Positions 9,027 through 18,076 of a stretch of DNA of 64,000 bases are shown here, piece after piece. Position 1 is the stretch's first letter. Each line of letters begins with the position of its first letter. The notes below the pieces were generated by a model that saw only the letters and a program-made list of their open reading frames with translations, did no database searches and was not told the origin of the DNA. The stretch lies in assembly GCF_027489515.1 (NCBI RefSeq), contig NZ_JAIXZS010000026.1, positions 1-64,000 on the forward strand, given 5' to 3'. The DNA comes from Novosphingobium sp. GTDB lineage: Bacteria > Pseudomonadota > Alphaproteobacteria > Sphingomonadales > Sphingomonadaceae. A program made the translations under genes and the position numbers.

Positions 9027-11771
9027 ATGATCGGCACCAACGCAGCAACGGACAACGCAGCAACAGACTGGGCCCACGCCCTCCACCGCGCCCGCACCGA
9101 AGCGCCGTTCCTGTGCCGCGGCCTCGAGCGCCTGCCCGATCTTGCTGATCTGCTGGCCGCCGGCCGAATCGAGGATGCCCTCGCCGCCGCGCATGCGGCG
9201 GGTCGCAGCGAGCCGGACACCGGCGTCGCGCTTCGCCGCCAGCGGCTTGCGCTCGCGGTGGCGCTCGCCATCGGCGATCTCGCCGGCGCGCTGCCGCTCG
9301 CACGCATCATGGCCGAGCTTTCCACCTTTGCCGATCAAGCGCTGGATGCCGCGATCATCGCCGCCATGCGCCGCCGCGTGCCCGATGCCGAGCCGCAGGG
9401 CTTCTCGGCCATCGCGCTCGGCAAGCACGGCGCGGGCGAGCTCAACTACTCGTCCGACATCGACCCGATCCTGCTCTACGATCCCGATCTCCTGCCCCGC
9501 CGCGAGCGGGACGATCCGGCCGAATGCGCCCAGCGCATCGCGCGCACCGTGGTCGAGCTGCTGAGCGCGGTCACCAGCGAAGGCTATGTCTTCCGCGTCG
9601 ATCTGCGCCTGCGTCCCGCCGCCGAAGTCACCCCGCTCGCGCTGCCCTTCGTGGCCGCCATCACGCACTACGAATCGAGCGCGCTGGCCTGGGAGCGGGC
9701 CGCCTATATCCGCGCCCGCCCGGCCGCCGGCGATGTGGCCGCAGGGCAGGCTTTCCTCGACGCGATCCGCCCGTTCGTCTGGCGCCGCAGCCTCGATTTC
9801 GGCGCAATTGCCGAAATCGGCCGGCTCACCACCCGCATCCGCGATCATTACGCCGGCGGGCAGGCAGTCGGGCCGGGCTATGATCTCAAGCGCGGACGAG
9901 GTGGCATCCGCGAGGTCGAATTCTTCGCCCAGACCCACCAGCTGATCCATGGCGGCCGCAATCCGGCGCTGCGCCAGCGCGGCACCCGCGCAGCGCTCGA
10001 TGCGCTGGCCGAGGCTGGGATTGTCGCCGCCGAAGACGCTGCGCTGCTTGGCGAGAGCTACGACCGGCTGCGCACGCTCGAACACCGCCTGCAGATGGTC
10101 GCCGATCAGCAGACCCATAGCCTGCCGACCGATCCCGCACAGCTCGATGCCGTGGCCCGGCTCGATGGTCTGCCCTCCGGCGCCGCACTGGTCGACGAGC
10201 TGGCGCAAATCTCCGAAGCGGTCGGCAGCCGGTTCGACGGGCTCATCGCGACGTACGCCCCCACCGGCGCCGTGCCCGTCACCACGCGCCCGCTTGAGCA
10301 GGAACTCAAGGCGCTCGGCTTTGCCGAACCCGCAGTGCTGGCCGCGCGAATCGAAAGCTGGGAGAACGGCCAGTACCGCGCCCTGCGCAGTGCCGAGGCC
10401 CGTGCTGCCTTCGCCCGTCTGCGCGAAACGCTGCTCGGCGCGCTCGCCGCAGCGCCCGATCCGGAGCGCGCCTTGGCGCGCTGGGAAGGGCTGCTCGCCG
10501 GGCTGCCCTCCGCCATCAACATCTTCCAGCTGCTCGAGGCACGCCCCGCGCTGCTCGGCGTCGTCATGCGGGTCCTCGCGCACGCGCCAACACTTGCCGA
10601 CGAGCTCGCCCGCCGCTCCGATCTGCTCGACACCCTGATCGACCGCAGCGCCTTCGATCTGCCCGGCAGCGTCGCAAGCCTCGCCGCCGAATTCCGCCGC
10701 TGCGAGGCGGGCGATGACTATCAGTGCCTGCTCGATGCGGTGCGCCGCAAGGTCGGCGAGTGGCGCTTCGCGCTCGGCGTGCAGCTGATCGAAAGCCAGA
10801 CGGGCGAGGCATGGCGCGACCCCCTCGATGTGGCGGCCGCGCTCTCGCGCATTGCCGAGGCAGCTATCCTCGTGCTGGCCGAGGCAGCGCGCGCCGAGTT
10901 TGTCCGCCCGCACGGCCGTATCACGGGTAGCGAGCTCGTCATCCTCGGCCTCGGCCGGCTGGGCGGCGCGGCGCTGACCCACGCCTCGGACCTCGATCTC
11001 GTGTTCCTGTTCAGCGGCGATCATACCGGCGAATCGGACGGGGGCCGCCCGCTTGGTAGCACGCTCTATTACAACCGGCTCACCCAGCGGGTCATCGCAG
11101 CTTTGTCCGCGCCGACCGCAGCCGGCGCGCTCTACGAGGTCGATGTCCGCCTTCGCCCCAGCGGCGCGCAGGGACCGATCGCGGTGAGCCTTGATAGTTT
11201 CGCCCGCTATCAGCGCGAGGATGCCTGGACCTGGGAGCACATGGCGCTGTGCCGCGCGCGGCCCCTGTTCGGCACGGACGAGGATTGCGCTGCGCTTGCG
11301 GCGATCATCGATACGGTGCTGCACCGCCCGCGCGACAGGGACAAGCTGCGCACCGATGTGCTTGCCATGCGGGCGGAAATGGCGCTGCACAAGCCGCCTG
11401 CAGGGCCGCTCGACGTCAAGCTGGCACGCGGCGGACTCGTCGATCTCGAGTTTATGGTCCACTATCTGCAACTGCGCGAGCGGACCGCGCTTGATCCCGA
11501 TCTCGGTCTGGCAGTCGATGGACTTATTGCTGCAGGCCTGCTCTCCCCGCCCCTGCGCGCGGCGCACGATCTGCTTGCGCGCCTGCTCATAGTCGTCCGT
11601 CTGGTTGCCCCCGACGGACGCTATCCGCCCGAAGCCAGCCGCGCTATCGTCGCGCGGGCATGCGGTCTCGCCGATTGGCCGGGGCTGCTGACTGCCGTGT
11701 TGGCAGCCCGCCGCGCCATCGCGGCCTGCTGGCACACCGTTTTCGATGAGGAACTGGAGATCTGCGAATGA
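9027..11771 (+). CDS. glnE: Bifunctional glutamine synthetase adenylyltransferase / adenylyl-removing enzyme
   Basis: A 914-residue GlnE that adenylylates and deadenylylates glutamine synthetase in response to nitrogen state through PII. Both nucleotidyltransferase domains are visible. The N-terminal de-adenylylase domain carries SSDIDPILLYD (Asp144/Asp146); the C-terminal adenylylase domain carries GLGRLGGAALTHASDLDLVFLF (Asp655/Asp657). LRLRP in the first and VRLRPSGAQG in the second are the conserved Arg-containing strands. Length fits the family (about 900-950). The frame is open upstream to 8535, but that part runs opposite the M28 peptidase, so 9027 is the likely start. The stop overlaps bcp in an ATGA arrangement. 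Confidence 0.93.
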   Translation: MIGTNAATDNAATDWAHALHRARTEAPFLCRGLERLPDLADLLAAGRIEDALAAAHAAGRSEPDTGVALRRQRLALAVALAIGDLAGALPLARIMAELSTFADQALDAAIIAAMRRRVPDAEPQGFSAIALGKHGAGELNYSSDIDPILLYDPDLLPRRERDDPAECAQRIARTVVELLSAVTSEGYVFRVDLRLRPAAEVTPLALPFVAAITHYESSALAWERAAYIRARPAAGDVAAGQAFLDAIRPFVWRRSLDFGAIAEIGRLTTRIRDHYAGGQAVGPGYDLKRGRGGIREVEFFAQTHQLIHGGRNPALRQRGTRAALDALAEAGIVAAEDAALLGESYDRLRTLEHRLQMVADQQTHSLPTDPAQLDAVARLDGLPSGAALVDELAQISEAVGSRFDGLIATYAPTGAVPVTTRPLEQELKALGFAEPAVLAARIESWENGQYRALRSAEARAAFARLRETLLGALAAAPDPERALARWEGLLAGLPSAINIFQLLEARPALLGVVMRVLAHAPTLADELARRSDLLDTLIDRSAFDLPGSVASLAAEFRRCEAGDDYQCLLDAVRRKVGEWRFALGVQLIESQTGEAWRDPLDVAAALSRIAEAAILVLAEAARAEFVRPHGRITGSELVILGLGRLGGAALTHASDLDLVFLFSGDHTGESDGGRPLGSTLYYNRLTQRVIAALSAPTAAGALYEVDVRLRPSGAQGPIAVSLDSFARYQREDAWTWEHMALCRARPLFGTDEDCAALAAIIDTVLHRPRDRDKLRTDVLAMRAEMALHKPPAGPLDVKLARGGLVDLEFMVHYLQLRERTALDPDLGLAVDGLIAAGLLSPPLRAAHDLLARLLIVVRLVAPDGRYPPEASRAIVARACGLADWPGLLTAVLAARRAIAACWHTVFDEELEICE

Positions 11772-12241
11772 GCGAGACGATCGGCGCGGGCAGCAAGCTG
11801 CCTGATGTTGCCATGACCACGCCCGACGGCGGCACCGTGAAGCCGTCGGATTTTCTGGGCCGCAAGCTGGTGCTGTTCTTCTATCCCAAGGATGATACCC
11901 CCGGCTGCACCACCGAGAACAAGGACTTTTCAGCCCTTGCGGCCGAGTTTGAAGCCGCCGGCACCGCGCTGCTCGGCGTGAGCAAGGATCCGCCCAAGAA
12001 GCATCTCAAGTTCATCGAAAAGCACGGTCTCGCCGCGCCGCTGGCAACCGATGCGGAAGAGGGCGGCCTTTCGGACGCGCTCGGCATCTGGACCGAAAAA
12101 TCGATGTACGGCCGCACCTACATGGGCATGGAGCGCACGACCTACCTCGTCGGCGCAGACGGCGTGATCGCGCAGGTCTGGCCCAAGGTGAAGGTCAAGG
12201 GTCACGCCGAAGACGTGCTGGCCACCGCCAAGGCGCTTTGA
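11768..12241 (+). CDS. bcp: Peroxiredoxin, Bcp/PrxQ type, single-cysteine
   Basis: A 157-residue thiol peroxidase of the BCP/PrxQ group that reduces hydroperoxides. The peroxidatic cysteine is Cys47 in DDTPGCTTE, preceded by FFYPKD. No other cysteine is present in the protein, so the resolving cysteine found five residues later in Escherichia coli Bcp is missing and this must work as a 1-Cys enzyme, relying on an external thiol. It overlaps glnE by 4 nt and is followed closely by the DUF455 gene, indicating one transcription unit. Confidence 0.93.
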   Translation: MSETIGAGSKLPDVAMTTPDGGTVKPSDFLGRKLVLFFYPKDDTPGCTTENKDFSALAAEFEAAGTALLGVSKDPPKKHLKFIEKHGLAAPLATDAEEGGLSDALGIWTEKSMYGRTYMGMERTTYLVGADGVIAQVWPKVKVKGHAEDVLATAKAL

Positions 12242-12252
12242 CCGGTTCTGCC

Positions 12253-13047
12253 ATGACGATGACCAGCATTGCCGCAGCGATCCGGGGAGCGATGCTCACC
12301 GCCGATCCTGCGGCCAAGGCGATGGCGACGCGTGCGGTGCGGCGTGACTGGGCGGCAGGAAAGCTGGCCTTCGTGTTCGATGCCTTGATGCCGGACGAGC
12401 CCGCGCGCCCGGCCCGGCCCGAGCTGCTCCCACCCAATGCCATGCCCAAGCGCGGGCGCGGCGGTTCGGAACGCGGGCGGCTCGCGCTGCTCCACGCGCT
12501 CGCGCACATAGAGTTCGTGGCGATTGACCTCGCGCTGGATGCCGCCGGCCGATTCGGTGAGCAGCGCGGGCCGGAATTTGTCAGCGACTGGCTCGATGTG
12601 GCAGCCGATGAGGCGATGCACTTTTCGCTGCTCGCCCGCCGGCTGCGCACGCTCGGCTCGGACTACGGCGCCCTGCCTGCGCACGACGGGCTGTGGGATG
12701 CAGCGCGCGAAACCGCGCACGATCTGGCTGCCCGGCTTGCCGTGGTGCCGATGGTGCTCGAAGCGCGCGGGCTGGACGTCACGCCGGTGACGATCGAGCG
12801 CTTTGTCGCCGCAGGGGACCAGCGGTCGGCCCGCATTCTCGAGCGGATCCTGACCGACGAAATCAGGCATGTGCGCTACGGCACAACGCACTTCCTCAAA
12901 CTGTGCGACGAACGCCGGGAATCGCCGCCGGGATACTGGAAAGCGCTCGTCACGCGGCATTTTCGAGGAGCTGTTAAGCCACCGTTCAACGACTCAGCGC
13001 GTCGTGCTGCCGGTTTATCGTACGAATTGATGACAGGGGTTGTCTGA
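12253..13047 (+). CDS. DUF455 ferritin-like protein
   Basis: A 264-residue protein of the DUF455 family, predicted to be a ferritin-like four-helix bundle with a di-metal site. The likely ligand motifs are in order: HALAHIEFVAIDLALD, DEAMHFSLL, VLEARGLDV and ILTDEIRHVRYG, that is, paired Glu/His residues on separate helices. Its reaction is not established. The frame opens with a TTG at 12238, but the ATG at 12253 (or 12259) is a more usual start. It follows bcp by 11 bp, so a role in oxidative chemistry alongside the peroxiredoxin is plausible but inferred. Confidence 0.82.
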   Translation: MTMTSIAAAIRGAMLTADPAAKAMATRAVRRDWAAGKLAFVFDALMPDEPARPARPELLPPNAMPKRGRGGSERGRLALLHALAHIEFVAIDLALDAAGRFGEQRGPEFVSDWLDVAADEAMHFSLLARRLRTLGSDYGALPAHDGLWDAARETAHDLAARLAVVPMVLEARGLDVTPVTIERFVAAGDQRSARILERILTDEIRHVRYGTTHFLKLCDERRESPPGYWKALVTRHFRGAVKPPFNDSARRAAGLSYELMTGVV

Positions 13048-13238
13048 TTAAGACACTTCCCCCTAACCGGTTTCCATCGAGGCAGCGGGAGGGGTTTCCG
13101 CGTAAGTCTCAGGGGACTTGCCAGGCAGGCCGGGATGATCCGGCGGGTTGTTGGCAGGAACCAGGTGGGTCGATCCGGGCTTTCAAGCAGCGCATGTGAT
13201 GCTGCAAGATCCGGGCGGTTAAGGGTTAGCGGGTCGTA

Positions 13239-13958
13239 ATGATAAACAACAAGATTTTGAAACTGGTGCTGGGCTCGATCGGAGCTGCTGCCTGTTTCTT
13301 TTCGGCTCCTGCCATGGCGAACAGCGCCGCATCGGCCGATATTGCTGCGCCGCTCCGCGCCGCCGAAGCTGCCCGCAACGGCACCACCGCCACCCCCGCC
13401 GACGATGAGTTCCACAAGCTGTTCGCAAGCTGGAAGGCCCTCGAAACGGGCGCACCGCTTGGCGCTGCAGCGCCCGCCCAGCGCAATGGCGGCGTTTCGA
13501 TCCCCTCGCTCGTTCCCGTTTCGTCGAACCGCGCCATGAGCAGCGGCTTCGGCATGCGCGTTCACCCCGTTCTCGGCGGCTTTCGCGCTCACAAGGGCAT
13601 CGATCTTCCCGCCACGACCGGCACCCCGATCCACGCTTCGGCTGATGGCGTTGTCGGCAAGGCTGACTGGTTTGGCGGCTACGGCCTGTTCGTCGAACTG
13701 GAGCATGGCGGCGGCATGGAAACCCGCTACGGTCACATGTCGCGCATCGCGGTTGCCGAAGGCCAGCGCGTCCGCAAGGGCGACGTGATCGGCTATGTCG
13801 GTTCGACCGGCCGCTCGACCGGCTCACACCTGCACTACGAAGTGCGGATCGGCGGTGAGGCCGTGAACCCCATTCCCTACATGCAGACGGTCGCGCCGGG
13901 TGTGTCGACCGAGACCGTGCTGGCACAGAGCGATGTGCCCGCCCCGCTGTCGCGCTGA
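13239..13958 (+). CDS. Secreted M23-family peptidoglycan endopeptidase
   Basis: A 239-residue LytM/M23 zinc metallopeptidase. Residues 1-28 form a signal peptide (AMA then NSA), so it acts in the periplasm on peptidoglycan cross-links. Zinc-binding motifs are intact: HKGIDLP (HxxxD) near residue 122 and HLHYE (HxH) near residue 197, with GHMSR between. There is no LysM or coiled-coil region; residues 30-95 are a low-complexity Ala-rich linker, making this a minimal enzyme. It has a 191-bp leader with several short hairpins and its own strong terminator downstream, so it appears to be transcribed alone. Confidence 0.92.
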   Translation: MINNKILKLVLGSIGAAACFFSAPAMANSAASADIAAPLRAAEAARNGTTATPADDEFHKLFASWKALETGAPLGAAAPAQRNGGVSIPSLVPVSSNRAMSSGFGMRVHPVLGGFRAHKGIDLPATTGTPIHASADGVVGKADWFGGYGLFVELEHGGGMETRYGHMSRIAVAEGQRVRKGDVIGYVGSTGRSTGSHLHYEVRIGGEAVNPIPYMQTVAPGVSTETVLAQSDVPAPLSR

Positions 13959-13995
13959 TCGCCGCGACGAAAAGTCATCTTGGAGAGGATGGGAC

Positions 13996-14028
13996 GAAGG
14001 CGGCGGAAACGCCGCCTTCTTCTTTTTT
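13996..14028 (+). terminator. Rho-independent terminator after the M23 gene
   Basis: A perfect 9-bp stem, AAGGCGGCG (13997-14005) with CGCCGCCTT (14010-14018), closed by a GAAA tetraloop and followed by CTTCTTTTTT. It starts 38 bp after the M23 stop codon and is a textbook intrinsic terminator on the plus strand. Confidence 0.93.
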
Positions 14029-14181
14029 GGCAAGAGCACAACCGGCCTTCAGCCTGCACGACGGCTCGAAACGTGCCTTCAGATTTGCCAAAACCGATGA
14101 ATCCCGTTGCGCGTCTTAATCGAACGGTTAAACTCTCTGTGAACGCGGTCTGATCGAGCCGCAGATCCTGAGAGGATGCGC

Positions 14182-15720
14182 ATGCACTACCACCCGAGTT
14201 TCCACGCGCGGACCAATCCTGAAAAGCCGGCGGTGATCATGTCCGGCAGCGGCGAAGTCGTGACATATGGCGAGCTTGAGGCGCAGAGCAATCGCTTCGC
14301 CCAGTTGCTGCGGTCGCGCGGGATTGGCATCGGCGATACGATTGCGCTCTGCTTCGAGAATCACCCCGTGTTCTTCTCGCTGTGCTGGGGCGCGCAGCGC
14401 GCGGGGATTGTCTACGTCGCGATTTCCTCGCGCCTCGCCCCTCCCGAAGTCGCCTATATCGCGCGTGACAGCGGCGCCAAGCTGCTGGTCGGCTCGGGCG
14501 CGCTTGCGCCGCTGCTCGATGCTGTCGCGGCACAGGCGCCCGAAGTCGCCCAGCTTCGCCTTGGCGGCAGCGGTGAACATGACCTTGCAGCGGCCCTTGC
14601 CGCGATGCCGGCCGACCCCGTCGCCGACGAACGCGCGGGCTGCGACATGCTCTATTCGTCGGGCACCACCGGCAAGCCCAAGGGCGTGCGCGTGCCCCTT
14701 CCCGAAGACCCCGCGATTGGCGGCGCCAACTCGCTGATCATGCTGGCGGGCGGCCCCTTCGGCATTCGCCCCGATGCGGTCTATCTGTCCCCCGCACCGC
14801 TCTACCATGCCGCGCCATTGCGCTGGTCGATGACCATCCACCGCTTCGGCGGCACCGTGGTGTGCATGGAAAAGTTCGATGCGGAGAAGGCGCTGGAAGC
14901 GATCGAGCGCTACAAGGTGACCGACAGCCAATGGGTGCCGACCCACTTCGTGCGCATGCTCAAGCTGCCCGAGGATGTCCGCAAGCGCTATGATCTCTCC
15001 TCGCTGCGCGGCGCGATCCACGCGGCAGCGCCCTGCCCGGTCCCAGTCAAGCGCGCGATGATTGAATGGTGGGGCCCGGTGCTCAACGAGTACTATGCCG
15101 GCACCGAAGGCAATGGCTTCACCTTCATCTCGAGCCCGGAATGGCTGGCGCGGCCCGGCTCGGTGGGCCGGGCGCTGCTCGGCACGATCCGCATCTGCGA
15201 CGAGAACGGCGATGAAGTGCCGCGCGGCACCGAAGGCCAGGTCTTCTTCGAGGGCGGCAATCCCTTTGCCTACCATAACGATCCCGACAAGACGCGCGAC
15301 GCCACCAACAAGCACGGCTGGACCAGCCTTGGCGACGTGGGTTGGGAGGATGAGGATGGCTATCTGTTTCTCACGGATCGCAAGAGCTTCATGATCATCT
15401 CGGGCGGGGTCAACATTTACCCGCAGGAGATTGAGAACCTATTGATTACACACCCGAAAGTAGCCGACGTCGCGGTCATCGGCGCCCCCGATCCGGACAT
15501 GGGCGAGCGCGTGGTCGCCGTCGTTCAACCGCATGAAATTGATGAAGTTGGCCCCGCCCTGGCCGAGGAGCTCCTTGCCTGGCTCGCCCCGCAGCTCAGC
15601 CGGGTGAAGCTCCCCCGCCAGATCGACTTCCGCGCCGATCTGCCGCGCGAACCCACCGGCAAGCTGTTCAAGCGCCTGCTGCGCGATGAGTACAAAGCTG
15701 CGGCCGCAGCAGCCGCCTGA
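14182..15720 (+). CDS. AMP-binding acyl-CoA synthetase
   Basis: A 512-residue ANL-superfamily ligase that activates a carboxylic acid to acyl-AMP and then acyl-CoA. The phosphate-binding loop YSSGTTGKPKGV is near residue 158; YYAGTEG near 306 matches the conserved Y-x-x-T-E motif; the hinge and C-terminal domain show DRKSFMIISGGVNIYPQEIE, and the catalytic lysine lies in PREPTGKLFK. The start at 14182 is preferred over the ATG at 14176 because GAGAGG (14170-14175) is then six bases upstream instead of abutting. A P450 starts 19 bp after the stop, so the pair is likely co-transcribed and may oxidise and activate the same hydrophobic acid; the substrate is not determinable. Confidence 0.88.
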   Translation: MHYHPSFHARTNPEKPAVIMSGSGEVVTYGELEAQSNRFAQLLRSRGIGIGDTIALCFENHPVFFSLCWGAQRAGIVYVAISSRLAPPEVAYIARDSGAKLLVGSGALAPLLDAVAAQAPEVAQLRLGGSGEHDLAAALAAMPADPVADERAGCDMLYSSGTTGKPKGVRVPLPEDPAIGGANSLIMLAGGPFGIRPDAVYLSPAPLYHAAPLRWSMTIHRFGGTVVCMEKFDAEKALEAIERYKVTDSQWVPTHFVRMLKLPEDVRKRYDLSSLRGAIHAAAPCPVPVKRAMIEWWGPVLNEYYAGTEGNGFTFISSPEWLARPGSVGRALLGTIRICDENGDEVPRGTEGQVFFEGGNPFAYHNDPDKTRDATNKHGWTSLGDVGWEDEDGYLFLTDRKSFMIISGGVNIYPQEIENLLITHPKVADVAVIGAPDPDMGERVVAVVQPHEIDEVGPALAEELLAWLAPQLSRVKLPRQIDFRADLPREPTGKLFKRLLRDEYKAAAAAAA

Positions 15721-15739
15721 CCAGATCGAGGATACCGCA

Positions 15740-17041
15740 ATGGCAACCACCACCGAGAACATCGTCCCGGAAGAAATCGGCCGCGCCGTCATCGATCCCG
15801 CCGCCTATGCTGCCTGGGATCCGCTGCTTGACCAGTTCGACACTCTGCGCAGCGAAGGCCTGCAAGTTGGCCGCGTCATCTCGTCGGCCGATCTGCACGA
15901 GCCGTTCTGGCTGGTCAGCGGGTTCGATGAAGTGATGGCGGTGAGCAAGGACAACGTCACCTTCCTCAACCACCCCAAACCGACTGTCTTCACGCTGCGC
16001 AGCACCGATGCGCTCGCCCGCGCGATCACAGGCGGCAGCCCGCATCTCGTGCAGTCGCTCGTCCAGCTCGATGCGCCCCTGCATCCCAAGCTGCGGCGGC
16101 TGACGCAGGACTGGTTCATGCCCAAGAACCTGCGCACGATCGAGGCGCGCACCCGCAAGATCGCTGAAGCCACCGTCGACCGTTTGCTCGCCGCCGGCAG
16201 CGAAGGCGATTTCACCAAGCTCGTCTCCTCGCCCTATCCGCTGCATGTCGTCATGCAGATACTCGGCGTGCCCGAAGAGGACGAGCAGCGCATGCTGGTG
16301 CTAACCCAGCAGATGTTCGGCGGACAGGATGAAGAGCTCAACCAGTCCGGGATCAAGGACCTCCCGCCCGAAATGATCACCCAGATCGTGGCCGGCGCGG
16401 TGAAGGACTTCGAGGCCTATTTCGCCGCGCTCGCCGCCGAACGCCGCAAGAACCCCACTGATGACGTCGCCACCGTCATCGCCAACGGCACCATTGACGG
16501 GCAGCCGCTCGATGATGTGGTAACGGCGGGGTACTACATCATCACCGCGAGCGCCGGGCACGACACGACGAGCGCATCGACCGCTGGCGCGATGCTGGCG
16601 CTTGCCCGCGATCCCGAGCAGTTTGCCCGGGTCAAGGCGGATCGCAGCCTGCTCGCCGGGATCGTCGAGGAAGCGATTCGCTGGACCACCCCGGTGCAGC
16701 ACTTCATGCGCACCGCTGCGGCCGATACCGAACTAGGCGGGCAGAAGATCGCCAAGGATGACTGGCTGATGCTCAACTACGTTGCGGCCAATCACGATCC
16801 GGCACAGTTCCCCGATCCGCGCCGATTCGATGCGGCCCGCGAGGGCAACCGTCACCTCGCCTTCGGCGCCGGCGCGCACCAGTGCCTCGGCCTTCATCTG
16901 GCGCGGCTTGAAATGCGTATCCTGTTCGAAGTTCTGCTCGACCGACTGGACAGCGTGGAACTGGCGGGCGAGCCCGCGCGCGCCAAGTCCACCTTCGTCG
17001 GCGGGCTCAAGCGCCTTCCGCTGCGTTGGAAGGCGGCCTGA
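15740..17041 (+). CDS. Cytochrome P450
   Basis: A 433-residue soluble bacterial P450. The heme-ligating cysteine is Cys382 in FGAGAHQCLGLHLAR; the I-helix oxygen-activating motif is AGHDTT (residues 272-277); the K-helix ExxR is in EEAIRW. There is no membrane anchor, so it would be cytoplasmic and fed by separate ferredoxin partners, which are not encoded here. Co-directional and 19 bp from the acyl-CoA synthetase. Subfamily cannot be fixed by eye; P450s beside acyl-CoA ligases in actinobacteria and sphingomonads often act on steroid side chains or fatty acids, which is only an inference here. It ends 10 bp from the convergent galU. Confidence 0.9.
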   Translation: MATTTENIVPEEIGRAVIDPAAYAAWDPLLDQFDTLRSEGLQVGRVISSADLHEPFWLVSGFDEVMAVSKDNVTFLNHPKPTVFTLRSTDALARAITGGSPHLVQSLVQLDAPLHPKLRRLTQDWFMPKNLRTIEARTRKIAEATVDRLLAAGSEGDFTKLVSSPYPLHVVMQILGVPEEDEQRMLVLTQQMFGGQDEELNQSGIKDLPPEMITQIVAGAVKDFEAYFAALAAERRKNPTDDVATVIANGTIDGQPLDDVVTAGYYIITASAGHDTTSASTAGAMLALARDPEQFARVKADRSLLAGIVEEAIRWTTPVQHFMRTAAADTELGGQKIAKDDWLMLNYVAANHDPAQFPDPRRFDAAREGNRHLAFGAGAHQCLGLHLARLEMRILFEVLLDRLDSVELAGEPARAKSTFVGGLKRLPLRWKAA

Positions 17042-17051
17042 CCCCTTCGCG

Positions 17052-17951
17052 TTACTGTGCCAGCAAGCGCTGCATGATCGCGCGGACGTCGTCCGCCATG
17101 TCGGGCCGTTCGAGCGCCAGCGACAGGGTCGCCTCGACGAAGCCGGCCTTGCTGCCGCAATCGAACCGCCGCCCGGTGAAGGTGACGGCGTGGAAAGGCT
17201 GTTCGCCGATCATCCGCGCCATCGCGTCCGTGAGCTGGATCTCGCCCCCCGCACCCTTCTCCTGCCCCTCAAGCGTGCGCATCACTTCGGGTTGCAGGAT
17301 GTAGCGACCGGAAATGATCAGGTTCGAGGGCGCGTCCTCCCGCTTCGGTTTCTCGACCAGGCCGGTCACTTCGGTCAGCTTGTCGGAAATACGCGCGCCG
17401 GGCGCGATGACGCCGTAACTGGAGACTTCCTCCTCGGGCACTTCCAGCACGCTGATGAGATTGCCGCCGACCTCGTTGTAGGCGTCGACCATTTCCTTCA
17501 TGCAGCCGGGCGTCCCGATCATCAGCTCATCGGGCAGGAAGATCGCAAAGGGCTCGTCGCCGACAATGGCCCGGGCGCACCAGATCGCATGACCGAGGCC
17601 CATCGGCACCTGCTGACGGACGGTCACGAGATTGCCGGGCAGGATGCGGGTGGCATCGAGGATGGAAAGATCCTTGCCGCGGTCGCTCATCGTGCGCTCG
17701 AGCTCGAAAGCGGTATCGAAATGCTCGACAATCGCGGTCTTGCCCCGACCGGTCACGAAAATTAGCTGCTCGATGCCCGCCTCGCGCGCCTCGTCCACCG
17801 CATACTGGATCAGCGGCCGGTCGATGATCGGGAGCATTTCCTTGGGGATCGCCTTGGTAGCAGGGAGAAAACGCGTGCCCATCCCGGCGACGGGGAACAC
17901 CGCCTTGCGAACGGGTTTGCGCAGCGGCTGCGTTGCATTGCTACCGGTCAT
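17052..17951 (-). CDS. galU: UTP-glucose-1-phosphate uridylyltransferase
   Basis: A 299-residue nucleotidyltransferase that makes UDP-glucose from glucose-1-phosphate and UTP. The signature AVFPVAGMGTRFLPATK and the following IPKEMLPI are present in the first 45 residues, and VEKPKREDAPSNL and GGEIQLTDA appear later as in GalU. Length is typical. UDP-glucose feeds the UDP-glucose dehydrogenase at 54.9-56.2 kb and the initiating sugar transferase of the polysaccharide locus. It is transcribed divergently from murA with about 125 bp between starts. Confidence 0.94.
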   Translation of the reverse strand: MTGSNATQPLRKPVRKAVFPVAGMGTRFLPATKAIPKEMLPIIDRPLIQYAVDEAREAGIEQLIFVTGRGKTAIVEHFDTAFELERTMSDRGKDLSILDATRILPGNLVTVRQQVPMGLGHAIWCARAIVGDEPFAIFLPDELMIGTPGCMKEMVDAYNEVGGNLISVLEVPEEEVSSYGVIAPGARISDKLTEVTGLVEKPKREDAPSNLIISGRYILQPEVMRTLEGQEKGAGGEIQLTDAMARMIGEQPFHAVTFTGRRFDCGSKAGFVEATLSLALERPDMADDVRAIMQRLLAQ

Positions 17952-18076
17952 GTCGTCTCTGGTCCCCTTGTTGAGCGGCCGGCAATGGCCATGCAGTCAC
18001 TGTGACATAACGGGGTGCTAGTGCGCCACCATTTCGATCCTGTTGCGCAGACAACCAAAAAAGCTAAACGACTGCG

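Noticed and set aside
8094..11735. Very long minus-strand open frame (over 1200 codons) opposite glnE
   Set aside because: It is the antisense shadow of glnE and the M28 gene: low-complexity Arg/Gly/Glu-rich content, no domains, whereas the plus strand encodes a complete GlnE.
14116..14131. TTAA...TTAA pair resembling a CtrA site upstream of the acyl-CoA synthetase
   Set aside because: The spacing is eight bases, not the seven required by the CtrA consensus TTAA-N7-TTAA.
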